Below, piece by piece: positions 17,020-25,901 of a stretch of DNA of 33,810 nucleotides. Source of the DNA: an uncultured Paracoccus sp. (GTDB lineage Bacteria > Pseudomonadota > Alphaproteobacteria > Rhodobacterales > Rhodobacteraceae). Positions within the stretch are counted from its first letter, which is position 1. Every line of letters begins with the position of its first letter. The stretch covers positions 1 to 33,810 of the forward strand of contig NZ_CALMYP010000064.1 of assembly GCF_937873615.1 (NCBI RefSeq), read 5' to 3'. The translations under genes were made by a program, and so were the position numbers. Below the pieces are notes generated by a model. It had not been told where the DNA came from and searched no databases. It saw only the letters and a program-made list of their open reading frames with translations.

Positions 17020-17078
17020 TGACGGGCCTGTCAATCTGTTAAAATAGGCTTGTCATCATTAATGTTGTATCGTATCGG
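17020..17078 (+). promoter_or_regulatory. Candidate promoter region of the secretion operon with imperfect palindrome
   Basis: The 186-base divergent space before the secretion operon contains the near-palindrome TGACGGGCCTGTCA (17020-17033; 12 of 14 positions symmetric). It is followed by TAAAAT (17040-17045), a good -10 match whose -35 region would lie under the palindrome. A second option is TTGTCA (17050-17055) with TATCGG (17073-17078) at 17 bases. A palindrome under the -35 box would suit a regulator. Which promoter is used cannot be told. Confidence 0.35.
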
Positions 17079-17138
17079 TCGTGTGGAAGTGATTTCCCAC
17101 GGCCCAACCTGCTCATGCGGAGGAACCTTGGGGAGACC

Positions 17139-17468
17139 ATGTTAGAAGAAGCACCGAATGTGGTTACGGAAGACGGACTGCGCGGATTGTTGGCCAAGGG
17201 CTATCTGGCCGAGGTCGTCTGCAAGGAAACTGGCGAGAAGCGCCACAACAGCTGGTATGGCTCGTGGATCGTGCGCGCCATCGGACCTGACGGTCGCGAC
17301 GAGAAGCTGCTCGTCACCAGCCGCAGCTACCTCAAGGTCCGCGAGTTCAAAACCGTGGTCGGCCTTGTCAGCTTCCTTTACGACATCGGGATGCGAACGG
17401 CGCATATCCCGCTTGAACAGGGCGGCCGTGTCACCCACGCCCTGTCCGGCGCGGTGTCAGAGGCCTGA
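17139..17468 (+). CDS. Unknown first gene of the secretion operon
   Basis: A 109-residue protein of mixed charge without signal peptide or membrane segment. I chose the ATG at 17139 because GGGGAG lies just before it; the in-frame ATG at 17115 has no ribosome site. The middle contains [20 protein letters not shown] and the second half [21 protein letters not shown] know no family with these. It is the first gene after the candidate promoter, and the next gene begins inside it or just after. It might be a cytoplasmic regulator or accessory of transfer, but no role can be assigned. Confidence 0.6.
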   Translation: MLEEAPNVVTEDGLRGLLAKGYLAEVVCKETGEKRHNSWYGSWIVRAIGPDGRDEKLLVTSRSYLKVREFKTVVGLVSFLYDIGMRTAHIPLEQGGRVTHALSGAVSEA

Positions 17469-18132
17469 CCCCGCGGCTCTCCTTCTGGTCCTGATGGGCT
17501 TCGGCGCAACTGCCGCGACCGAAGCCCGGGCCGAAGGGTTCATTTTCGCGATGGCTGCGGACGGCCAGCTGGCCTCGGTGTCATCGGATCCGGGTTTCAT
17601 GCGCCAGTTTGGCAGCGAGACACCGGCTCGACTGTTTCTCTTCTCTTCACCCGTCGGGGATCAGGCTGCCGCACCTGTGGCACTGCCGCGGGCGGCGGTT
17701 GCGAGTCCCGAGGTTCTGACGGGCATCGAGGATACCGCGTTGCGCTATGGCGGTCATCCCGCACTGCGCCGCGCCGGGCTTTCGGTCACCGATTGGGCAT
17801 TGTTCTACCGCGCCAATATCGAGGTCGAGAGCGCCTATGACCCGACGGCGGTCAGTCATGCCGGGGCGATCGGCCTCGGGCAGCTGATGCCGGACACCGC
17901 CAGTTCTCTCGGGGTGGACCCGCATGACTGGCAGCAGAATCTGGATGGCTCGGCCCGCTACCTCCTCCTGATGCTCGACACCTTTGGCGAGCCGTCGCTT
18001 GCACTCGCCGCCTACAATGCCGGACCCGACGCGGTCAGCCGCCATGGTGGCATCCCCCCTTATGCAGAAACCAAGGGTCACGTGGCCCGCGTGCAGGCGG
18101 TCTATGCGCGCCTGAGAGGAGACATCTCGTGA
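17428..18132 (+). CDS. virB1: VirB1-type lytic transglycosylase
   Basis: This periplasmic peptidoglycan-cutting enzyme opens the wall for the secretion channel. The SLT domain spans about residues 110-230: the catalytic Glu lies in IEVESAYDP (131-139), followed by [10 protein letters not shown] (146-155), NLDGSARYL (171-179) and AAYNAGP (194-200). I chose a GTG at 17428 because it yields a proper signal peptide: arginines, then [15 protein letters not shown], then a TEARA cleavage site. The first in-frame ATG (17494) leaves almost no n-region. The GTG start means a 41-base overlap with the upstream gene. The end overlaps virB2 by 4 bases. Function is secure; the start is not. Confidence 0.85.
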   Translation: MSPTPCPARCQRPDPAALLLVLMGFGATAATEARAEGFIFAMAADGQLASVSSDPGFMRQFGSETPARLFLFSSPVGDQAAAPVALPRAAVASPEVLTGIEDTALRYGGHPALRRAGLSVTDWALFYRANIEVESAYDPTAVSHAGAIGLGQLMPDTASSLGVDPHDWQQNLDGSARYLLLMLDTFGEPSLALAAYNAGPDAVSRHGGIPPYAETKGHVARVQAVYARLRGDIS

Positions 18133-18416
18133 AGCAGTCCGCAGTCACCGCCGTTGCGGCGATGGCCCTTGTCGCCCTCGCCGGCCCGGCCCTCGCCCAG
18201 AGCATCGACCTCTCACCGGTCCAGACGCTCCTGCAAGGGATCGTCGATGCGATCACCGGCCCGCTGGGCATCGTCATCGGGACGCTGGCGCTGATCGGCG
18301 TGTTCCTGTCCTGGCTCTTCGGCATTCTCGATTTCCGGCAGGCGCTCTGGGTGGTGGTGGCGATCGCCGGCATTGCCGCCGCGCCGACCATTGTTGCTGC
18401 GATCTGGACCACCTGA
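18129..18416 (+). CDS. virB2: VirB2/TrbC pilin subunit
   Basis: A 95-residue protein with a long signal peptide (cleavage near ALA-QS, about residue 23) and two hydrophobic segments at about 41-66 and 71-92 separated by a short FDFRQ-like turn. This is the layout of VirB2/TrbC pilins. The pilin is processed in the inner membrane and assembled into the conjugative pilus. The GTG start overlaps the stop of virB1 by 4 bases. Size and place between virB1 and virB3 support the call. Confidence 0.88.
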   Translation: MKQSAVTAVAAMALVALAGPALAQSIDLSPVQTLLQGIVDAITGPLGIVIGTLALIGVFLSWLFGILDFRQALWVVVAIAGIAAAPTIVAAIWTT

Positions 18417-18425
18417 GGGCAGGTC

Positions 18426-18704
18426 ATGGCGGAACAGTCGCGCGTCTTCATCGGGCTTCTCAGGCCCCCCAAATTGATGGGGCTGCCGATCATGTATGCC
18501 ATGGTCTGGCTGTTCGGCTCGACGCTGCTGTTTCTCTGGGTCCAGAGCTGGATCATCGCGGTGGTGGCCGGGGTGACCTGGCCGCTCCTGTGGAAGGCGG
18601 CGGACTGGGACCCGAACTTCCTCGACGTACTGGTGATTACACTACAGGAGACGCCGCCGACGCGGAACCGCAAGCATCATGGGGGCGACAGCTATGCCCC
18701 GTGA
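18426..18704 (+). CDS. virB3: VirB3 inner-membrane component
   Basis: A 92-residue protein with one or two membrane segments at about 19-57, preceded by the typical FIGLLRPPKLMGLPI stretch, where VirB3 proteins carry a conserved R-P and a G-hydrophobic run. VirB3 binds VirB4 at the inner membrane and is required for pilus assembly. It begins 9 bases after virB2 and its end overlaps the start of virB4. Confidence 0.88.
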   Translation: MAEQSRVFIGLLRPPKLMGLPIMYAMVWLFGSTLLFLWVQSWIIAVVAGVTWPLLWKAADWDPNFLDVLVITLQETPPTRNRKHHGGDSYAP

Positions 18705-21087
18705 CTCCATAGCCCTGAATGCCGGGGAAACCGGGGCCGCGACCGATCCGCTTTCGGCCTTGCCGGACTGGGCCCGGGCAGAAAAGCGGCTGGCCCATAT
18801 GCTGCCTTACGTGAGCCTGGTCACTGGCAACACCATCCGGACCCGCAGCAATGAGCTGATGCAATGCATCCGCCTTGAGGGGGTCAACAGCACGACGGCG
18901 GAAGATACCCATCTTGATCGCATCGGAGCCTTGCTGGCCGGGGTGGTGGCACAGGTCGGCACCGGGTTCTCCTTCTATCTGCACAAGGTCTCAAAGGCGG
19001 TCGAGACCGGATTGCCGCCCATCCCGGGCGATGGCTTTGCCGCGACGGTCGACCGGCGCTGGCAATCGCATCTGGCCAGAGGCGGCTTGCGCGACAAGAC
19101 CTTGACACTGTCGGTTCTGAAACGCCCGGAACCCGGCAGCCGCATCCCCTTCGCGGCGGCTGCGTCGCGCGCCCGGCTTGCGGCCGACACGGTGCGCCGC
19201 CTGCGCAAGCTTGACGAGGTGACCGGCTTTCTCTTGTCAAGCTTCGCGGACCTGAAACCTCGCCTGCTCACGGCCGAGCACGGGGAGCTTCTGGGTTTTC
19301 TCGGCAGCTTGAACACGGGGGAAGAACATCCCCTGTTCCCGGTCTCACGCCTTGGGATCCTCGCCGAGGACGTCGCCAATACCAGGGTAACCTTCCGCGG
19401 CGCGCAGATCCACCTGACCGATGGCGCCGTGGGCGAGAAGTTCGGCGCGATCTTTGCCGTGAAAAACTATCCGGCCAAGACCGACAGCCTGATGCTGGAT
19501 GAGCTGAACCTGCCGGTCGACATGGTCGTCAGCCATTCCTTCGTGCCGATCAACTCGAACATCATGGCCGGCCGCATCAAGCGCCAGCTGCGCCTGATGC
19601 AGGCCAGCAACGACGGGGCGGTCAGTCTCGCGCAGGAGCTGGAATTGGCGCAGGACGATCTGGAATCGAAGCGTCTCATCTTCGGCGAGCATCACATGAC
19701 GGTGGCGGTCTATGCCCGGAACCGTGCCCATCTCGACGATATCTGCGCCGAGATCCGCAACATCTCCGCCAGTTCGGGCATCAACCTGATCTCGGAAGCT
19801 TTCGGGTCGCGGGCGCATTACATGGCGCAGCATCCGGGCAACACCGGCGCGCGCAGCCGCAAGGCCGCAATCACCAACCACAATTTCGCCGATCTCGCGA
19901 CGTTCCACCGCACCCCGCTTGGCAAGAGCGGATCGGAATTGCCCTGGGGCGTGCCGATCACGATGTTCCCCACGCCCGAGCGCAGCGGGTTCTGTTTCAG
20001 TTTCCATGAGCAGGGATCGACGGAAAAGGAGCCGACCGGGGGTCATACCCTGATCCTTGGCCGCCCGGGATCCGGCAAGTCCGTGCTTGCCGCCTTCCTC
20101 ATGACCATGGCCAGACGGGCAGGCGCCCGGCTCCTCATCTTCGACTACCGCGCCGGAATGGAAATGGCGGTGCGGGCCCTCGAGGGCAGCTATGCCACCG
20201 TGCGGGCGGGTCGGCCCACGGGTCTCAACCCGCTCCAGACCGAAATCGACAATCGGGGCCAGGCCTGGCTCGCCGATTGGCTCGCGACCTTGCTGGATCG
20301 GCGCGACAGGCCACTGACGCCGGTTCAGACCAACCGCCTGCAGGAAGTGGTGCGCCAGAACGCCGGTGCCGAACACGCATCCTTGCGTAACTGGTCGGAC
20401 TTCGCCTCGCTGCTGGTCTCGACCGATGACGATGGCGATCTCTTTGAGCGCATGCAGGAATGGACCGGGACCGGCCGTTACGGCTGGATCTTCGGGGCCA
20501 ACGCCGAGGACAGTTTTTCCCTTGGCGGCGAGGTTTCGGGGTTCGATCTGACCGGCATCCTCGATTCCGAGAGCGAACGCGAACGGATGGCCGTGCTCTC
20601 CTATCTCTTCCGGCGCGTCGAGCGGGTGATCGAGGATCGCCGGCCGACGGTGATCCTGATCGATGAGGCCTGGAAGGCGCTGGACAATGCCTATTTCGCG
20701 GATCGCCTGAGCAACTGGCTGGTCACGGCGCGCAAGCAGAATGCGGTCGTGGTGATGATGACGCAATATGCCAGCCAGCTTGAGCGCACCCGGACCGGCA
20801 AGACCATCGTCGAAGCGGTGCCGACCCAGGTCCTGCTGCCGAATATCCGCGCCAGTGCTGCCGATTACGCCATGCTCGGGCTCAGCGCGAAGGAACTCGA
20901 TGTTCTTCTTGGCGTCGGCAGCACCTCGCGCCTCGCACTAGTGCGTGATGATCGCGGCTCGGTCGTCATCGATGCCGATCTCTCGGCCCTCGGCCCGCTC
21001 GTCACAATCCTTGGCGGCATGGAGAAGGGCGAGCAACTCGTCGGCGCGGATTATCGCAGCCGCCCGGATTTCTGGAAGGTCACCTGA
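18694..21087 (+). CDS. virB4: VirB4 secretion ATPase
   Basis: This inner-membrane-associated ATPase powers pilus assembly and substrate transfer. It has 797 residues from the ATG at 18694, which has GGGGGCG at the right distance; an ATG 15 bases earlier lacks one. Walker A is GRPGSGKS at 456-463 and Walker B VILIDEAWKAL at 653-663, followed by ARKQNAVVVMMTQ. The N-terminal 400 residues form the VirB3-interacting CagE/TrbE-like domain. Length is usual for the family. It overlaps virB3 by 11 bases and shares one base with the next start (TGATG). Confidence 0.93.
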   Translation: MPRDSIALNAGETGAATDPLSALPDWARAEKRLAHMLPYVSLVTGNTIRTRSNELMQCIRLEGVNSTTAEDTHLDRIGALLAGVVAQVGTGFSFYLHKVSKAVETGLPPIPGDGFAATVDRRWQSHLARGGLRDKTLTLSVLKRPEPGSRIPFAAAASRARLAADTVRRLRKLDEVTGFLLSSFADLKPRLLTAEHGELLGFLGSLNTGEEHPLFPVSRLGILAEDVANTRVTFRGAQIHLTDGAVGEKFGAIFAVKNYPAKTDSLMLDELNLPVDMVVSHSFVPINSNIMAGRIKRQLRLMQASNDGAVSLAQELELAQDDLESKRLIFGEHHMTVAVYARNRAHLDDICAEIRNISASSGINLISEAFGSRAHYMAQHPGNTGARSRKAAITNHNFADLATFHRTPLGKSGSELPWGVPITMFPTPERSGFCFSFHEQGSTEKEPTGGHTLILGRPGSGKSVLAAFLMTMARRAGARLLIFDYRAGMEMAVRALEGSYATVRAGRPTGLNPLQTEIDNRGQAWLADWLATLLDRRDRPLTPVQTNRLQEVVRQNAGAEHASLRNWSDFASLLVSTDDDGDLFERMQEWTGTGRYGWIFGANAEDSFSLGGEVSGFDLTGILDSESERERMAVLSYLFRRVERVIEDRRPTVILIDEAWKALDNAYFADRLSNWLVTARKQNAVVVMMTQYASQLERTRTGKTIVEAVPTQVLLPNIRASAADYAMLGLSAKELDVLLGVGSTSRLALVRDDRGSVVIDADLSALGPLVTILGGMEKGEQLVGADYRSRPDFWKVT

Positions 21088-21296
21088 TGTATCGCACACC
21101 CCGTTGCCGCATGGCGGCCGTTCCGCTTCTGGGCAGCCTGCTGCTGCTCACCGCCTGCGCAGGTGGACAGGCCCCGCAGGCCAATTGCTTCAGCTTTGCC
21201 GCCGCACCTGCGCGCGCCACCGTCTCGACCATGGGCGCCGAGGTCACGCGGGCCTCCGACCCTTGCGCATTCGCGCTGATCGGTGGGGCGCAGTAA
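21087..21296 (+). CDS. Small lipoprotein, VirB7-like candidate
   Basis: A 69-residue protein with a lipoprotein signal: arginines, a Leu-rich core and the lipobox LTAC with the lipidated Cys at 24. The mature 46 residues hold two further cysteines. Small outer-membrane lipoproteins of this type (VirB7) bind VirB9 and anchor the outer ring of the channel. The place directly after virB4 and away from virB9 is not the Agrobacterium order, so it might instead be an exclusion lipoprotein. Its ATG overlaps the virB4 stop by 1 base. Confidence 0.6.
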   Translation: MYRTPRCRMAAVPLLGSLLLLTACAGGQAPQANCFSFAAAPARATVSTMGAEVTRASDPCAFALIGGAQ

Positions 21297-22446
21297 GCCG
21301 GTGGCACGGTTTGTTCCGCCCGTTCTGATCGGCATCATGCTTGCACCCCCGCTGGCCGCGCAGGGTGTGCCGACCTTCGATGCTGGAACCTATGCGCGGA
21401 CTGCCGCGACGATCGCACAGCGCGACCTCGACATCGCCCTGCAGCGTGACCGGCTCGCCCGCGAGGAGGAACTGGCAGAAATCGAGCGCGCGCAGCTGGC
21501 CTCGTTGGAAAGCATCCTCGGCGCGGTGACCACCGGCGCAAGCGCCTCGGTGGCTGGAACGGTGGCGGCACTGGAAGCCGGCAATGGGGACGGGACAGCA
21601 GCGGCAGAGATCTATGCCACCGAGGACGGCAATCCTGCGGCCGACCGGCTCTTTGGTGATGCGCGGGAGACCGTCGAGGAGCTTATCATCCGCGCCGCCC
21701 GCGACACATATTCCCTTGCAGGGGTTTCGCTGGCCGGGCTGACGCCCGTCCAGTGGCGTTGCCTCTTGCAGGCGCTGATCTGGCAGGAAAGCCGGTTCCA
21801 GATCGGCGCACAATCGCCCGCCGGGGCTTTCGGGCTCACGCAGATCATGCCCGGGACTGCGGGCGATCTCGGGATCTACCCCGCTTACTACGAAGACCCC
21901 TATCTGCAGGTCACAGGTGGCGCGCGTTATCTCGCCCAGATGCTCGGCATGTTCGATGGCAACATCATTCATGCCCTTGCTGGCTACAACGCCGGGCCGG
22001 GACGGGTGCAGCAATATGGCGGCGTGCCACCCTTTGCTGAGACGCAGCACTATGTCGTCGTCATTCCCGAACAATATAACCGCTACCTCGGCCTCGCTGG
22101 CGGGCCGGATGCGCTCGGCACCATCGATCCGGTGCTGCTCGCCAATGCGAGTTTCAGCCTCTCGGCGCATGGCTCCGGCGTCTACGGCGATTATTCCATG
22201 GTTTCGATCCAGGCCGCCGCCCTGCGCCTGCAAGACATCATCCGCCGGATCGGCGAGACCGCGGACGTGCAGGAAGCCATCGCGCTCAACACCTATGCGC
22301 GCGCCGAACTCGCCAGGATCGTCGCGATCCGCACCCGGTTGAAGGCGGCGGAGACACAGCCCCTCAGCGATGAACAGATCGCGCTGGCCGCAGCGCAGGC
22401 GGCCGAGCGGCAGTTCATGAGCATTCGAATGGAGGAATTGCGATGA
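21283..22446 (+). CDS. Second lytic transglycosylase, with VirB5-like flanks
   Basis: A 387-residue exported protein. After a signal peptide ending LAA (about residue 26) it begins QGVPTFD, close to the QGVPTVD that opens the mature VirB5 encoded next. A coiled region (about 40-95) follows, then an SLT domain: catalytic Glu 169 in IWQESRF, GAFGLTQIMP at 181-190 and LAGYNAGPG at 232-240. A helical tail ends the protein (about 300-387). This makes two transglycosylases in one operon, the second inside a VirB5-like frame. The start is GTG at 21283 or GTG at 21301; both give a signal peptide. The end overlaps virB5 by 4 bases (ATGA). Confidence 0.8.
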   Translation: MGRSKPVARFVPPVLIGIMLAPPLAAQGVPTFDAGTYARTAATIAQRDLDIALQRDRLAREEELAEIERAQLASLESILGAVTTGASASVAGTVAALEAGNGDGTAAAEIYATEDGNPAADRLFGDARETVEELIIRAARDTYSLAGVSLAGLTPVQWRCLLQALIWQESRFQIGAQSPAGAFGLTQIMPGTAGDLGIYPAYYEDPYLQVTGGARYLAQMLGMFDGNIIHALAGYNAGPGRVQQYGGVPPFAETQHYVVVIPEQYNRYLGLAGGPDALGTIDPVLLANASFSLSAHGSGVYGDYSMVSIQAAALRLQDIIRRIGETADVQEAIALNTYARAELARIVAIRTRLKAAETQPLSDEQIALAAAQAAERQFMSIRMEELR

Positions 22447-23213
22447 AGCGACTGGCCCTGACCACCGCTCTTTGCGTCGGCCTTGCGACGGGCGCCTCTG
22501 CCCAGGGCGTGCCGACGGTCGATACCCAGAACATTGCCCAGGAGATCCGTCAGCTCCAGCAGATGCTGGAGGATTTCGGGATCCAGACCGATCAGCTCGA
22601 CACGCTGCTCGAGCAACTCGACCTCGTCCAGCAGCAGCTGGATCAGTTGCATAGCATGTATGCCTCGCTCACGGGACCGCGCGATATTCTCGGCCTGCTC
22701 ATGGGCGGCGATCTCGACCAACTGCTCGAGGCCAAGTTCGAAGACATCCCCGGCCTGATCCGGGGCATCCAGCAAGGTGATTGGAGCAATCTGCTTGGGC
22801 TGACCGCCGGGCCGATGCGGAGCCAGATGGAAACAGCGCTGGCAAGCGCAGGCTTCGACGAGGAGTCCTTGCGCGAGATCGCCACCAGCGGCAATCCCGG
22901 CGCCGAGGGCATCGCGACACGCGCGACGACCGGCGCCGTGCTCTCGGCCGCTGCCCAGAACAGCCATGCGGAGGCCGCCCAATCCCTGGAGCGGGTCGAG
23001 CGTCTGGTCGCAATGATCCCTGACATGGAGGATCTGAAGGCTTCCATGGATCACAATACCCGGGTCACCGCCGAACTGGCCATCGCCATGACGCGGATGT
23101 GGGAGCTGGAGGCGATCCAAACAATCGGCGCGGGCAATGCCGGCGTTGTCGATGCGGCAACCATCGCAGAGGAGCGGCGCTACATGGACTTCACCATGCC
23201 GAACCTCGAATGA
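22443..23213 (+). CDS. virB5: VirB5/TrbJ-type minor pilus protein
   Basis: A 256-residue exported protein with signal peptide (cleavage after ASA, residue 20). The mature part is mostly helical, with long Gln/Leu-rich coiled segments at about 29-77. Members of the VirB5/TrbJ family sit at the pilus tip and help contact recipient cells. The call rests on the helical periplasmic character, the place before virB8 and the length. It overlaps both neighbours by 4 bases. Sequence conservation in this family is low, so the family is inferred from layout more than motif. Confidence 0.75.
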   Translation: MKRLALTTALCVGLATGASAQGVPTVDTQNIAQEIRQLQQMLEDFGIQTDQLDTLLEQLDLVQQQLDQLHSMYASLTGPRDILGLLMGGDLDQLLEAKFEDIPGLIRGIQQGDWSNLLGLTAGPMRSQMETALASAGFDEESLREIATSGNPGAEGIATRATTGAVLSAAAQNSHAEAAQSLERVERLVAMIPDMEDLKASMDHNTRVTAELAIAMTRMWELEAIQTIGAGNAGVVDAATIAEERRYMDFTMPNLE

Positions 23214-23875
23214 CGGCGGATGCGGACATGACCCTGCGGGACGTCGTAGAGGAGGAACTGGTTTACGGTGCGCTGCGCCGGGAACGGCAGTGGCAGGTGA
23301 TCGGGATCGCCGGGGCCGGATTTGGCATTTTCGGCTGCCTGACCGCAGCGGCGGTCGCACTTCTCATCGACCCAGCCATGCCCGTGGTCGTGCCTTATGA
23401 TCCCGAAAGCGGTCTCGCGCTGCCGAATGCCACGGTCGAGGCGGTCCGGCTGTCTGAGCGCCCGGCGGTGATCGAGTCCCAAATCTATCGCTACATCTCT
23501 GATCGCGAGACCTACAATCAGCTCGACAATGACCTGCGGGTGAACCGGGTTCTGGCCCAGTCGATCGGCGCGGCCGAGGCCAGCATGCGGGCGATGTGGA
23601 CCAGCGGGCAGGAGAACTATCCGCCGACGCGCTACGGTGCGACCTCCGAGATGGCCGTCGAGATCGCGAGCATTGCCCTGATCGGTGAGAACCGCGCCCA
23701 GGTCCGCTTGCGAAAACGTCTGACCAGCCCACAGGGCGGACAGGTGGGCCTCTTCACCGCAACGCTGATGTTCGAGTTCCGGCCCGAACGCACCCGCAGC
23801 ATCGACGATGTCTGGCAAAACCCCTTCGGCTTCACCGTCACCCAATATGCCATCAGATCGGATCGTTCGGAATGA
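23210..23875 (+). CDS. virB8: VirB8 inner-membrane assembly factor
   Basis: A 221-residue bitopic protein with a short cytoplasmic part, one membrane segment at about 34-55 and a periplasmic domain with the usual VirB8 elements: YISDRETYNQ, a middle helical stretch and a final FGFTVTQYAI strand. VirB8 nucleates the channel by contacting VirB10, VirB9 and the stalk. I chose ATG 23210 because its TGA overlap with virB5 (ATGA) follows the pattern of the operon; a longer reading from 23099 would run far into virB5. Confidence 0.88.
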   Translation: MTADADMTLRDVVEEELVYGALRRERQWQVIGIAGAGFGIFGCLTAAAVALLIDPAMPVVVPYDPESGLALPNATVEAVRLSERPAVIESQIYRYISDRETYNQLDNDLRVNRVLAQSIGAAEASMRAMWTSGQENYPPTRYGATSEMAVEIASIALIGENRAQVRLRKRLTSPQGGQVGLFTATLMFEFRPERTRSIDDVWQNPFGFTVTQYAIRSDRSE

Positions 23876-24591
23876 GTCCGCCCTTGCTGACATCGCTTTC
23901 GCCGTTCCGGCTGTTCACGGCGGCTCTCGTCCTTGCGGCGGTCCCGGCTTTTGCCGAGACGACACCGAGGCCGGGGTCGCATGATGCCCGGGTCCGGGTG
24001 GCGACCTGGACCGAAGGGCAGGTTTACCGTGTGGTCACCAGTCTCACCCGCGTCACCTCGATCGAGTTCGGCGAGGGCGAGACGATCCGGTCGATCATCG
24101 CCGGCGACACGGCGGGGTTTCAGTTCGACGGCGTGCCTGGCGGACGAGCCTTCGCAATCAAGCCCGTCGCCTCGGGCGTCGCCACCAACATCACCGTCTA
24201 TACCAACCGCCGCTCCTACTATTTCCACGTCGTCGAAGCGCGCGAGACCCCGCATTATGTCGTGCAGTTCCGCTATCCGGAAAGCAGTGCGCCGACCACC
24301 AATGCCGTCGCGGCCGGGGCGCCAAACAGCAATTATGCCGCGAGCCAGCAGGCCGAGTTCACGCCGACTGCGGTCTGGGACGATGGCACTTTCACCTACT
24401 TCCGTTTCCCGAAAAACGCCCCGGTCCCGGCCATCTTCCGCTGGACCGGGGGACGCGAGCGCACCGTCAACTCGGTTGCGCAGGAGGAGGGTGTCATCCG
24501 CGTATCGGGCGTACATCGCCAATGGGTGCTGCGCCTTGGCGATGAGGCGATCTGCATTCAGGATATGTCGGATGACGGGGCCAGCTCATGA
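23872..24591 (+). CDS. virB9: VirB9/TrbG outer-membrane-complex protein
   Basis: A 239-residue exported protein (signal cleavage near FAE, residue 28). The N-terminal domain contains TSIEFGEGETIRSI and TNITVYTNRRSYYFHV, which are typical VirB9 motifs. The C-terminal beta domain contains DGTFTYFRFP and GVHRQWVLRLGDE. VirB9 forms the outer ring with VirB7 and VirB10. The start overlaps virB8 and the end overlaps virB10, each by 4 bases. Confidence 0.93.
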   Translation: MSPPLLTSLSPFRLFTAALVLAAVPAFAETTPRPGSHDARVRVATWTEGQVYRVVTSLTRVTSIEFGEGETIRSIIAGDTAGFQFDGVPGGRAFAIKPVASGVATNITVYTNRRSYYFHVVEARETPHYVVQFRYPESSAPTTNAVAAGAPNSNYAASQQAEFTPTAVWDDGTFTYFRFPKNAPVPAIFRWTGGRERTVNSVAQEEGVIRVSGVHRQWVLRLGDEAICIQDMSDDGASS

Positions 24592-25901
24592 AGAGCCCGC
24601 CAGACGATCTTTCCGCGCGACTTGCCGCCATCGAGGATGCGACCGGAAAGCGCGGCACCCGCCGCCGCCCGTCCCACCTTACAGCTCTGCTTGGCAGTGT
24701 CGCCATTCTGGCGGTCGGGGGCGTCGTCTGGCTGCTGATGCAGCCGAAGCCAGAACCTGCCATGCCGACCGCGGCGGCAGATGAGTTCCAGAGCGCGGGA
24801 TCAGGGTTCGGGGATTTTGAGCCGGGTGCGGCCCCGGCACCCGTGACGCCTGCCGCACCGGTTCCGGACGGGCCCAGTGCGACCGAACTGGAGCTGCGGG
24901 AAACCCTCGCGACGCTGCAGGCAGAGCTGGCCGAGCTTCGCGCCCGGCCAAGCAGCGATGGCGATCCGGCGGCGCAGGCGGCGATCGCCGACCTGACGGC
25001 ACAGCTTCAGGCCCTCGAGGCAGGGTCGCTGGAAGCGCAGCGCGCCCTCGAGCGTCAACTGGTCGAGCGTGATCGCGAACTGGAGCGGATCCGCATGGAT
25101 CTGGAGATCGCCCGTCTGGGACCGCCGGGCGGCGCAGAAGAGGACGCCAGGCTTGCCGAACTGGAGCGCCGCCGTGCCGCCGAGGCGGCCGCGCGCGAGG
25201 CGCGGGTCAATTCGCCCATGCTGGCCTGGTCCGGCATGGGTTCTGGCGCCGAGGACGAAACCGCCCAGGAAGCGGCACGTCTCAGCGCTGATGAGGCCTT
25301 TGTCCGCAGCGGTGCCGCGCCCGCCCCTGTGACCCGGGCCGAGGTCATCGTGAATCCGGGCCATACCGTTGTGCAGGGCACGATGATTCAGGCGGTGCTG
25401 GAAACCGCGCTGGACAGCACGCTGCCGGGGGTGATCCGGGCCGTGATCTCTGAGGATGTTCACTCCTTCGACGGCACCCGGGTGCTGATCCCACGCGGTG
25501 CGCAGCTGATCGGCCGCTACCGGTCCGAAGTCGCGCTGGCGCAGTCCCGGGTGATGATCGGTTGGGATCGCATCATCCTGCCCGACAATCAGACCGTCCA
25601 GATCAGCGCCTTCGGTGGCGACGAGATCGGCCGCTCCGGCGTCACCGGCGATGTCGACACCCGCTTCGGTCAGCGCTTCGGTTCGGCGGCGCTGATTTCG
25701 CTCATCGGCGCGGTGCCAGCCGTCGCCGCGGCCGGGATTTCCGACGAGACAGCGTCAGACGCCGCCAGCGATGTCGCGACCGATCTGCGCGATGCCAGCC
25801 GTAGCGTGATGCAGGACTACCTCTCGATCCGCCCGGTGATCCGCGTGCCCCAGGGTGCCAGGATCACCGTCATGGTCGACCGAGATCTGGAGATATTGTG
25901 A
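24588..25901 (+). CDS. virB10: VirB10/TrbI channel scaffold protein
   Basis: A 437-residue protein spanning both membranes. It has a cytoplasmic N-terminus, a membrane segment at about 31-51, a Pro/Ala-rich stretch and a long coiled coil (about 98-205). The conserved C-terminal beta-barrel domain includes SFDGTRVLIPRGAQLIGRYR, VMIGWDRIILPD, the DTRFGQRFG segment and the antenna-like hydrophobic run after it. VirB10 senses ATPase activity at the inner membrane and gates the outer pore. It overlaps virB9 by 4 bases and virB11 by 1 to 4. Confidence 0.94.
   Translation: MKSPPDDLSARLAAIEDATGKRGTRRRPSHLTALLGSVAILAVGGVVWLLMQPKPEPAMPTAAADEFQSAGSGFGDFEPGAAPAPVTPAAPVPDGPSATELELRETLATLQAELAELRARPSSDGDPAAQAAIADLTAQLQALEAGSLEAQRALERQLVERDRELERIRMDLEIARLGPPGGAEEDARLAELERRRAAEAAAREARVNSPMLAWSGMGSGAEDETAQEAARLSADEAFVRSGAAPAPVTRAEVIVNPGHTVVQGTMIQAVLETALDSTLPGVIRAVISEDVHSFDGTRVLIPRGAQLIGRYRSEVALAQSRVMIGWDRIILPDNQTVQISAFGGDEIGRSGVTGDVDTRFGQRFGSAALISLIGAVPAVAAAGISDETASDAASDVATDLRDASRSVMQDYLSIRPVIRVPQGARITVMVDRDLEIL

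Noticed and set aside
19345-20766. Minus-strand frame of 473 codons opposite virB4
   Set aside because: It covers the coding strand of Walker A and B of VirB4; His/Arg-rich composition typical of a complement frame.
21244-22233. Minus-strand frame of 329 codons opposite the second transglycosylase
   Set aside because: Antisense to a clear SLT domain with signal peptide.
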